Shown here piece by piece: positions 20,700-30,463 of a stretch of DNA of 64,000 nt. Location: positions 213,789,047 to 213,853,046 of the forward strand of contig CM056995.1 of the NCBI GenBank assembly GCA_029891345.1, in the 5' to 3' direction. Both the position numbers and the translations under genes were made by a program. The notes below the pieces were generated by a model. It had not been told where the DNA came from. It made no database searches and worked only from the letters and a program-made list of their open reading frames with translations. Each line of letters begins with the position of its first letter. The first letter of the stretch is position 1. This DNA is from Dryococelus australis. Taxonomy: Eukaryota; Arthropoda; Insecta; Phasmatodea; Phasmatidae.

Positions 20700-21850
20700 C
20701 GACTCCCGAGCTGGAAGTTTGTGTTAAGAGCTCAGGCTGTCTCTGCTTGTCATAACATCAATATCTATAGTCTCTGCAATATGAACTCACATTACTACCA
20801 TTTGTTGTGGGTTTGGATTACCGGTTCTTCAACCTACATGTGTCTGTCAGAACCAGACATTTCATACCTGTACAAAGGATTTTTAATGTAAGGGAATACT
20901 TGTTTTAACTTGTTGGGACTGGTTGTAACTTGTTTCAAATACGTGATTTAAACAGTCCAATTTTGGGGGCGCTTTGGTAGTAAATTTATTTACGGCACAG
21001 GTTGTGAACCGCCCCTGGTAGGGTTTTGTACCCCTTCTGGGTAAAAAGTGTTTGTATACAGGATTTAAAAAGTGTGTACTGTTTCAAAGGTCGATAAATC
21101 AATATGCGTAGTCTATGCTTACTGTAAGGGAAATCGTGATAACTCAATAAACTTTGCATAAATCGATAGGTTCATTTAATGTGGCAATTGTGATAGCTTA
21201 ACACACAGACAGACAAACACACACTCTCACACACTCTTTTGGTGTTTTTATTTATTTTATAATGTTTTTAAAATGTTTTTCAGGTATTTATCTGTTGTAA
21301 ATGTGTATAATAATAATTTTCCGGGTATTTGTCTCTGTTGTTTTAAGTAGCTATATATATCTTTTGTTACAGATCCTGAGTTTGCTTGCTGGTATTGGTA
21401 AGTAAGGGGAAGGAATTGTTAGGTGTGGTATGTTGTCTCCCCCATGGTCTATGCATCAGCACCTTGACAGATTGTTAGAAGAACTCTATGTGTCTGATAC
21501 AGAAAGTAGTTGTGGGTGGGATACATCCATTACAGACAGTAGTTCTGCATTGGATATGTGTACTACAGAGATTTCTGGATCGAATACAGAAAGTTCTCCA
21601 ACACAAGCAGGTCGGAATCTAATTCAAGTTCCGAATCGTCCTCAACAGTGGAGTGTTTACTGTCCAGTTTCCAGTATGTCCTTTTGGACACTGGATTTGG
21701 ATATAGACTTGTGCAGGGTCCTAATTCAGGCATTAGTTGAGGCAACACCCCAAACTTTTATAATTAGCATTTCCATAAGCAGTCAAGTATGTTAAAAACA
21801 CAGCAGCTGAGGAAACCATCATGAAAACATTTTACTTCTGGTTTAAAGCT
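20700..21850 (+). other. Leader or N-terminal region of polymerase, poorly resolved
   Basis: Contains a 121-codon Ser/Thr-rich open segment (21,430-21,795, e.g. SDTESSCGWDTSITDSSS) and a (CA)-rich patch near 21,205-21,235. It may be the poorly conserved N-terminal extension or terminal-protein-like region of the polymerase, or a separate small gene. No motif decides. Confidence 0.35.
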
Positions 21851-21854
21851 ACCC

Positions 21855-24800
21855 TTGTCCTATATTCGTCCGATGTTGGCGATCTGTATGACAATGACAT
21901 CATTCCTCAGCTTACTAGCCAACTTGGAGTGTTCAGTGCTAGGGGCAGCAGTTGGGCAATGTAGCTTGGGCTGTATATGGTCAACCATATTTCTCAATAC
22001 ATGCCATTTACTGTTGGTGCCTCTCACACAGAGCCACCCAAGTTTATTGACAATAGGAAAGCCTGCATTAATTTGCAGTGCCCGGAAGTCATGTGTTTCC
22101 TATATGCCAATGTAGCGGCTATATTTCTTGTTCCACGAAATCCCAACAGATGATCTTCATATCCAAAACCTTGTGAGGTTTTGATTACTGGAGGGTGGTA
22201 GAGTCCTATGGTATTGAATGATATCAAATGTTTTTAGAAGAATAATTCCATTTCCATCAATGTCTACTGTGTAGTAGACAAAGATAGAAATATAATTGAT
22301 GAAACTTTTGGTAAGTCCAGGAAGTGCTTATCGTGCCCATGCAAATTTATTCTGTACCACATGCTCACCATGTAAATGTGCTGGCCATTTGTGCCAGTGG
22401 TAATACCACACATTTGCATTTTGTCTTGATCAAGAATTTGTTCCGACTGCTTTACAGTCAGTTGAGGAAGAAGAAGTGTAAGAAATTTGTTTGATGTCTC
22501 CTATACTTTGTAAGTGAGGAGAAAATTGCAAACCACACAGTTATCTGCCAGCAACATGTAGCTATTCGGTGTACTTTTCCCACTGAGGAAAAAAGTACTT
22601 GGAATTCACAGATCTTTCCTAACAGCAAAGATTGGGTGTTGGTTGCCTATTGCCACACAGAGTGTTACTTGAAACCCATGTCCACTTGTCTTCCCAATAA
22701 TCACACAAGTATCACAACCTCCATTACAAGCATGTTCCATATGCTTGCAGCCTTCTGCTGGTGTGTTCATATAATCCATATTTATCTCAGTATTTTGAGT
22801 TTGTGGGTGAGGATTGTATGTACCAATTGGTGGATAAATTGGTTGAATTAACAAAGTGGGTTGCAGGAATATACAGCGTGATTGTTTTGATGAAGCCAAA
22901 AATCGCAGCTGACAAAGCTAGTTTGGTGGTTCAAACAAGTTGACATATTTGTAATAAAGAGCTTGGAACAGATTGTGTGGATGACAATGACCACCTGACA
23001 AGTGAGATCAGAGACCGTGCACATGATCAATGCATTTTGTTGTTCAGACTGGAAAAAAAATTGTGGTTGTATTTCACAACCTGCAAAATTACGATGCCCA
23101 CTTTCTTATAAAGCCTAACCCACCAAAATCATGTTAATCGAAACCCGGGTGATATTTCAGTTCTTGGATTGAGTTTGGAAAAGTATAAATCCATTACGAA
23201 GCACATTCCCAATGGGACTGACTTGCAAGGACGTACACAAGTTGTGCAATTGTGCTTCATTGATTCAGTTAATTTTATGAGCACATCTCTGGAGACATTG
23301 GCAGGAAATTTGTTGCCTGCACAGCTGAGTATCACCCACTCGCTATTTCCAGACAATACCCAGTTTGAATTGGTACAAAGGAAGGGAGTATTTCCTTATG
23401 ACTGTGTTAAGTCTCTAGATAGTCCGATACGTACATCACTCCCACCAAAGGATGCATTTCATAATGGAATGAGAGGCAAGAACATTAGCGATGAGGACTA
23501 AGCTCATGCCAAATATGCATGGAATGTGTTCAACTGCATAAACCTGCTGCAGTACACTATTCACTATTCACATGTGGACATGTGTTTGCTGGCAGACATA
23601 TTTGATAATTTTAGGACTGTATGTTTTAGCAAGTTATGGTCTTAACCCCACAATGCATGGCACAGCTCTGTCCCTCTCATGGGATGCTCTGTTTCTGAAG
23701 ACAGGTGCACAGCTAGAGCTAATAATTGATTCAAAGATGTACCTTTTTGTGGAATGTAGGTTTATAGGTGGTATTACCCAGATTTCCACAAGGTGTGCAG
23801 AAGCCAACAATATTTACATGGGCGATGAGTACGACCCCAGTGTGGCAGAGAAATACATCTGTTACTTTGATGTAAATGGCCTGTACAGACATACCATGAA
23901 GTGCAAGCTTCCCGTTGTCAATTTCGAGTGGGTTGAGAAAGACATGTTTTTGTCACAGGATTTTCTGACACAGTGAATGTTGGTTACACTTGTTTTTTCG
24001 TGGAAGTTAATTTGAGCTTTACAAATGAAATTCATGATGCCCTATCAAGTCATCCTCTTGCCCTAGTGTCTGTTGCACCTCCGAACGGTACAAGTGAAAA
24101 ATTGTTGTTAACTCTTGTGCAGTGGAAAAATATTTTTTACACGGGGAAACACTGTGGCACTAATTTAAGTATGGAGCCAAACTCCACTTTGTTCACCGCA
24201 TTCTGCTCTTTGAGCAGAAGGCATGGATGGCTCCATACATTGAGTTCAATATTGATAAACATGCCCAGGCTGGGAACAATTGCAAAAAAATTGTTTTTTA
24301 AATTAATGGACAATTCAGTCTATGGAAAGGCTTCGCAAAATGACCACCAGGAAAGGTACATACATGTTGTATCATGGCATGACACTATTTACAGGGCGGC
24401 AGAATTAATTGGGCGCCCGACTTTCAAGCCAAGTCAAATCATCGATGAGCATCTCATCCTTATCGAGATGTCAAAGAGCTGTGCTACATTTAACAAGCCT
24501 TTGTACACTGGTGTTGCCATTCTTGATTTGTCAAAATTGTTCCTTTATGATTTCCTTTAAAACTACATGTCACAGAAATTTCCTTAGCAGGCCTTGCACC
24601 TCTTGTATTGCGATGCCGATTCCTCATGTATGAAATCCACTGTTCTCATGTTTATAATGTAATTGCTCCAGATTTGAAAGCACAGTTTTAAACATCCAAT
24701 TATGTGCCAGATAACTGGCACTGGAGTGATGGATGAATGTGCAGGCCACATTGTCTCACATTTTGTAGGCCTGCATCACAAACTTTCTGCATATGTTGTT

Positions 24801-25067
24801 GTGAATGAACAGTGTATACAAAAAGTGAAGTGTTTAAAACCTAATGTGTTGCAGTCGTTCCATTACTGGGATTATCTGGAATGCCTTGAGCAAAATGCAA
24901 GGGTACTGGGGACCCAATATCAATTCAGATAGTGTGGTCACGACGTTTACACTGAATGGGCGACAAAAGTGGCATTGTCATGCTCGGATGACAAGCGCTT
25001 CGTTGAGTCAGATGGCGTGTCGACCTTGCCATGTGAACACTACCACATCAGTAACTAAATTTTATTT
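21855..25067 (+). pseudogene. Protein-primed DNA polymerase B, Polinton B
   Basis: Replicates Polinton DNA. Plus-strand pieces in order: FSARGSSWAM, PPKFIDNRKACINLQ, FLYANVAAIFLVPRNPNR, exonuclease-type block FHNLQNYDAHFLIK near 23,075-23,120, VVQLCFIDSVNFMSTSLETL, then HAKYAWNVFNCINLLQYT, LSWDALFLKTGAQLELI, motif A region YICYFDVNGLYRHTMKC near 23,855, motif B KLFFKLMDNSVYGKA near 24,290, motif C LLYCDADSS near 24,605, and the C-terminal WATKVALSCSDDKRFVESDG. Both aspartates of motif C survive. Span (~3.2 kb) is close to full length. Many stops and shifts, with long clean pieces 23,169-23,501 and 23,572-23,976. Confidence 0.88.
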
Positions 25068-25279
25068 CCATCACTCGCAGAACAACTGGTAGTCACATCA
25101 ACACCAGCTACAACCACCCATCAGCTACATGACCATCAGCTACATGACCTTAAAACTCCAAAACTACCGCCCCAACCTTCAAAGCTACTGCACCTGACAT
25201 CACCTATGCTGCTATGAGTGTACTCTCCAGCATGGATCTTCCCAATTGTGACATTACTGAAAGAGACACCTCCAAATAA

Positions 25280-25530
25280 TGTGAACTGTGTTGTATATAT
25301 TTATTCTAAGAAGATTACCTGTATATATGTGCTAGTTCTAAGAAGATGACCTGTACATATTAATTCTAAAAATATGTGATAATAACAATTCTAAGAATAT
25401 GACCTGTATTTAAAAAATTCTAAGAAGGAGAAGGAGATGTTCTGTATATAATAACTCTAAGAAGATGACCTGTATGTAATAATTATAAGAAGAATATGTC
25501 CTGTATATATTAATTCTAGGAGTAAAATGT
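25280..25530. repeat. Degenerate 30-45-bp tandem repeat just 3' of the polymerase
   Basis: About seven copies of ATTCTAAGAAGATGACCTGTA or a variant, joined by AT-rich linkers of varying length. It begins about 210 bp after the polymerase C-terminus and may mark the right end of Polinton B. Confidence 0.85.
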
Positions 25531-26760
25531 GAATTTTGTATTTAATTGCTTAATGTGCGTGTTTGTGGTTGATGGGGGAAAAAAATGGGATCTATTTAAA
25601 AAATCAATTCAAACTGATTCTTTGTTTCATTTATTATTATTTACCTTATGTCCACCCAAATTCTAAACATGTTAATTTATTTTTATAAAAACCTATATAA
25701 AAGTGTAAGTCAATGTGTAAGGAAATATAAAAAAAAGTGTTTGTAATGTTTTGACAATCAATATTCATTACATCAATATATAATCTAGTTAATTATTCTA
25801 TTTACACATCCTAGCTCTACTAATTCTCTCAGTACTTATTGACTGTACATTGCAGTTGTTCAATGTGCAATAGTTATTAATCAATGTGAGTAGTCGGTAA
25901 TTACTCGTAGCACAATAATTCAATTGTAACAGACATTTTTAATGGTTGTTATTCAAATTTGTAATGCTAATTGTATGTAATTAGTCATTGCATTATTTAA
26001 TTAATCTAATTATTTATTCTATTTACACATTTGACATCTACCACTTCCAGACATACACTAACAATTTTATAAAATAAATCTTAGTATTTTATATATTAAA
26101 CATGTTCCAATATGGCTGTTAGAGTTACATGCTCTTGTTGTATACAAATTGAGTTCAGTCACCCGTGAAGAGCGGCAGGGTGCGGACGTGCAATTAGCTT
26201 TTGTAGTTAGTAAATGGTAATTGCGATATGTAATAATTCATTTACTGCATATGTAAGTGCGCAATTAAATTATTACATTTATACATCAATTATTTAATCG
26301 AATTATTTATTACATGCACCAAAAAAATCAAAACATAAGCAACTGCATTACCCGTCCCCCTCCCCACGCACACCATCCGAGCTCAGTAGTGTTCTGGAGT
26401 TCGAAGAGTCAACATCTATGCTGCTGCTGCTTCCCCTCCCCCTCCCCCACCATCAGAGATCAGTTGTGTTCTGACTCCGAACTGTGAACATCGACTCTCC
26501 CCAAATGTCCCTTGTACCTTCATTGCTCCATGAACCAGCCAACCAATCACAGCATACCTACAGCAAAGTAGGGGTAACACCTAAGGGTGAGGCGAAGGGG
26601 CATAACCAATCACAACACACCTCAGGGAATGGGAGGGGGTGGGGCAGGGGCTCATAGACTAGGTAAGGTGTTGGGAGTGAAATGGCACTTAGACCACTCT
26701 TGCACATCTGTGCTAGAACCTCCCTCCTCCCACTACTACTGATAAATTTATTCAGTGGTA
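25531..26760. other. AT-rich then GC-mixed intergenic sequence
   Basis: 25,560-26,100 is strongly AT-rich. 26,340-26,700 is GC-rich with CCCTCCCC tracts and two copies of a CCAATCACA(A/G)CA phrase (near 26,550 and 26,600). No gene, RNA gene or element end recognised. Confidence 0.5.
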
Positions 26761-26761
26761 A

Positions 26762-27087
26762 GACGCAGAAGTATACAGCCCACCAGCGATGGCAGAAGCA
26801 GCTATGACAGGACCAGCTATGACAATTATTAATAAATATGGAAAGAAATGCTCATACAGACACAGAACTATACAGATGCCAATCAAAAAAGTATTGTCCG
26901 AAGCCCTTACCAAGGAAAAATGTAAACCAAATTTCAGGTCTAACGCCGAAAAATATTAACACACAGAAAAAAATGCCCTGCACAGGTACATAAGTAAACA
27001 CCTCACTGACAAAAAGTGTAGAATTAACAACGAATAAACATTCGCAGAAGGATGCAGAAGTATACGCCCCACCGACGATGATAAAAT
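26762..27087. repeat. Direct repeat pair GCAGAAGTATAC...CCCACC
   Basis: 26,763-26,793 (GACGCAGAAGTATACAGCCC...) and 27,052-27,083 (GATGCAGAAGTATACGCCCC...) share a core of about 30 bases with a few changes, 289 bp apart. One copy is just before and one inside the coding relic. Confidence 0.75.
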
Positions 27088-27172
27088 GCCAGGGGTAACG
27101 CTGAAGAAATATAGGACCAGCGGCGAAAAATATTTCCTCCCAAGTTTAAAATCAGAACGTTGGGATATGTAG
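26789..27172 (+). pseudogene. Unassigned lysine-rich coding relic
   Basis: From ATG 26,789 one frame continues to a stop at 27,170 with only two internal stops (26,957 and 27,035), 127 codons in all. It reads MAEAAMTGPAMTIINKYGKK, then KKVLSEALTKEKCKPNFRS, HTEKNALHRYISKHLTDKKC and MPGVTLKKYRTSGEKYFLPS. The composition is even and protein-like, unlike the surrounding AT-rich sequence. I do not recognise the family. A viral or transposon protein is possible. No single uninterrupted piece reaches 60 codons, so simple ORF listing misses it. Confidence 0.4.
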
Positions 27173-27546
27173 GCAGCAGGAAAATAGTTCCCATATAGTT
27201 ACTTCATGTACGATATTTCTAGCCCCCAGTGCCCACGTATAAAACTTTTTACACATGCAAAGAATGTATCTATAGTAAGTTCTACGGGAAAAAAATTATA
27301 TAGGCTACCGTGAGGAGACACTAGCGTAAAGATACACCCACTACAAGAACAAAATCATAAAAAAAAAAAACAGTTACCTTCGGCAAACAAAATGTCTGTA
27401 TTTGCATACATTCGTGTGCACTCGCTCCATTAAGAGATATATCTGATCCACGTAAAACAACACCACCCTCGCCCTCCAGAGATCTGCCACATTGCTACGC
27501 GACTTTAGCCGAATGAAGAGTAACACACGAACATGTATATTGATAT

Positions 27547-27729
27547 GTGCAGCCTCTAATCCAGCAGGTGTCAATAGTATTCACCCTTTATGAATTATGC
27601 GAACTAAAATACAGTGTTATTCCCAAGATGCTAGTCCACCATACAGAATCATACCACAATAGGAATTCAAGTAAAGACACCCAAATACAGCTTCCGTTCA
27701 TCACCCTTCAACCTTGTCAAGACATATAA
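27547..27729 (+). other. Short unassigned open segment, possibly a C-terminus
   Basis: 60 codons: PLIQQVSIVFTLYELCELKY, then PKMLVHHTESYHNRNSS and TQIQLPFITLQPCQDI. It lies 375 bp after the lysine-rich relic on the same strand and could be the end of the same or a neighbouring decayed gene. No family recognised. Confidence 0.25.
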
Positions 27730-28024
27730 TGAAAGACTTCACAAGTGCGAAAAAATTATAGTATAATGCAGCCAGTGCATTATGGAGTTCATAAAATTGT
27801 AGAGTTATGTTAATCCCTTTCAAATGCTAGAAAATTAATTCTATTTACAACATTCTTGCAAACAAATTGTGGCGCAAACTTCACCTTTGTTTATTTTATC
27901 ATTTCAATATCAAATTTGAAATTCTTTATTAATTCTGGTGAAACCAAAGATACTATGTGACGCTATTAAACAAAGAAATAATAAAAAAAATTGGTACTAC
28001 ATTCTCTACTTGCTCATACGTCAA

Positions 28025-28045
28025 ACACACACACACACACACACA
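28025..28045. repeat. (AC)n microsatellite
   Basis: Uninterrupted AC repeat just outside the left end of the piggyBac element. Confidence 0.9.
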
Positions 28046-28133
28046 AACCCCAGCGCTTGGAACCAAACTAATGCAAGAGAAGCAGGCCACGAATTAAAGA
28101 AACAGGGAAAAATTTGCCCAGTAACGAACTTAA

Positions 28134-30459
28134 CCCTTAAGTGTTATGGTGGAAATTTGTTACACAAATACAATTTGTTACACAAATACCATATATAACC
28201 CCACTAATAAAAATAGAAAAAAAAATAGATTCAATGTAAATTTTTGATGCACAATTTTTTAATCATTCCTTACACTCTCATTTAATAAATTTTAGAGTTA
28301 CTCACATTTTTACAAATTTATATTTAAAGATTTTTATAGTTAAATTATAAAATGTACAATTAACACAGCAAAAAATAAAGTGATTCCTATCTTCAAATCG
28401 GAGCCCACAAATTTTCTCTTTCCAACAGTTCGAAGTTCTAAATGCCTGATTTAAGCAACCTAAAATCAAAAATTAGCAGAACAGTTTTAAAGTTCCCCAA
28501 AACATAAAGTTATTTTGAAGTCTAAAAAAAAATTACATCATACCTAAGCTGTCAGCACAATCATCACATGTGATGTTCTAAACACTATGGGATTTGCAAA
28601 CTCCTCTGCAACACTGGGTACAGTAGGTTGAATGCTTCTGATTCTTGGTCCGAGGGCAGATGTGGCATCTACGTCTTTTTTAAGGGTTCTCAGGAATAGG
28701 CAACTGTTCATCTCTTGCAGAACCAGCTAGTCTTGAAATAGTTGCACGCGGCTCTCTCGGTAGGTTTTTGATGGCAGATCTGGATGCGAGATGTCCATCT
28801 CCTTGTACGGCGTCCAACTGTATACGTAGCACACTTTTGATCCAACGCACCTAGACCAGCTTTTGTCATGTTATAGAAATCAATAATTTCTGGTTTCTTA
28901 TCAGAACTATCCAGAAGTGATTTTTCATGATGCACGGAGGAAATAAGAACGACTGCACTGTCCTTTATTGGAACGTAATACAAAAGAGTTTTGTCTTTAG
29001 TGAATGCGAATTCTGTTGAATGAAGTGGCCTGTATATTTTGGGCAAGAATGTAGGGGGAATCTCTCTCTTATTTTTTCTCACAGTACCAACATAGGCAAG
29101 CCCTTTGAGTTTCAGTTGCTCCACAAGTTCTATTGATGAAAACCAATTGTCAGCAGTGATGTTGCGATTGCTGTTGACAATGTGTTCAATCAGAGATTAC
29201 ACAGTCAAAGTACAAACAAACAATTTATTTGGATTTTGTTCCTTTGTTTTTCCGCTATAAATAAAGCCATTTACGAAGTAATGGGTTCGAGCATCACACA
29301 AAATGAGCACTTTCAGCCCGTATTATGCACGTTAACTTCGCATGTAGATACGAAACTTGCATCTTCATCTAAATTGCACTAGCATTTTGTTGTGTATTGG
29401 CCACATGTGTAATTCGACTGGCTGTTTGTTACTAGTTTATTGAAAACTTGCGAAATGCCTGCAAGTGGGTCAGTTTCTTTCCACTCATCTCTTGTATTTG
29501 CGTCGTCAAATCGTAATGCAGCTAGCAGGAAAATTAATCTGTTTTTCTCATTGTAGCGCTGAATATATCACGGTCAGCTCCGTCCTTGGCAAACAGAGAA
29601 CGTGTATCTTCATGGTTGGACTTGAATACTCCAGTCAAATAAAGCAAACCAAAGAATGCTTATAATTCAGCAATATCTGTATGCTGTGTATGTTGGCAGA
29701 ATACATTTTTGGAACCATACTTTGAAGCAAGTACTGTAATTTTTTCGTTGGTGTTATGTAAAACACATTCAATAATTTCCCTATCAATAAAAAATCTCCA
29801 TGACTCGCTAGGCGTTTTTGGTTTGTGTACTCTGGCATCACCTGCAAAACCTGGAAGTTTAGTGACAAGATTATGAGCACGCGCACGACTTGTAGCGGGA
29901 GGAATCTTTGACTATTTGTAGTTGTTTCTGAAAAGCAACATATTCTTGTTATGTCGAAACTGTAGGTCATTATCTGTAGATGATTCATCTTAATTCTCCG
30001 AGCTAGGAACAGATATTTCTGAATCTGTTTGATGGTCACTGTTTTCTGTTGACGCATCAGATACTTGCGAACCTTCGTCATCAGACACACTCTCCATTTA
30101 ATCGACACTTTTTGGCTTACTAGACATATCTAACACAATAACTTATCAAATAATATTGAAAAGTCAGTTCCCGTATCACACAGTTCTACATATAAAATAT
30201 TTGTCACTAAAGATAAAAAGTTAAAATAATGGATTTTAAAAAATGTACAACTCACACACTGTGGTAGGGTCAGAGCTGACCCCACAGTTCACCAACAACC
30301 AAACGAATAAACACAGATAACTAACCACCTGTCAGTCACGCATCTATGTGGATACTAAGATTATATGGCCTGGCAGCGCACCATTGTTACATCCTAGCGG
30401 GCTATTGTCAAACTAATTGCGCGTGGGGTCGATTATGACCCCACCACGACACTTAAGAG
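28134..30459 (-). mobile_element. piggyBac-family DNA transposon, complete boundaries, inactive
   Basis: Flanked by TTAA on both sides (28,130-28,133 and 30,460-30,463), the piggyBac target duplication. Terminal inverted repeats: left CCCTTAAGTGTTATGGTGG, right (reverse complement) CTCTTAAGTGTCGTGGTGG, about 19 bp with three mismatches. Length 2,326 bp is normal for the family. A broken transposase runs on the minus strand. Inside the left end is an 18-bp direct repeat (28,154-28,171 and 28,172-28,189). Inside the right end are two palindromes (30,423-30,444 and 30,267-30,282). Confidence 0.93.
28560..30127 (-). pseudogene. piggyBac transposase (DDE_Tnp_1_7) relic
   Basis: Cut-and-paste transposase. 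Minus-strand pieces: an acidic N-terminus (ESVSDDEGSQVSDASTENSD), PSESWRFFIDREIIECVLHN, FGLLYLTGVFKSNHED, then HNKMLVQFR where the family has the first catalytic Asp in DEQLVPFRGR, LILCDARTHYFVNGFIYSGK, NITADNWFSSIEL (second Asp kept), KGLAYVGTVRKNKREIPP, GALDQKCATYTVGRRTRRW (third Asp region), and a Cys-rich C-terminal zinc-binding tail, RCHICPRTKNQKHSTYCTQC then CRGVCKSHS. Several frameshifts and stops. The longest clean piece is 138 codons (29,124-28,708). Loss of the first Asp plus frameshifts means no activity. Confidence 0.92.
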
Positions 30460-30463
30460 TTAA

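Larger units (their letters stand above)
14100..25530. mobile_element. Polinton B (Maverick-type large DNA transposon), decayed but gene-rich
   Basis: The set of genes defines the element: on the minus strand a small basic protein, an adenovirus-like protease, a penton protein and a major capsid remnant; on the plus strand a packaging ATPase, a coiled-coil/conserved-domain protein, a chromodomain integrase and protein-primed DNA polymerase B. These are the diagnostic Polinton genes, which are related to virophages and adenoviruses and are thought able to form virions. Nearly every gene carries stops or frameshifts, but most read in one or two frames. Boundaries are approximate because no terminal inverted repeats or 6-bp target duplication were found by eye. 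Confidence 0.93.
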
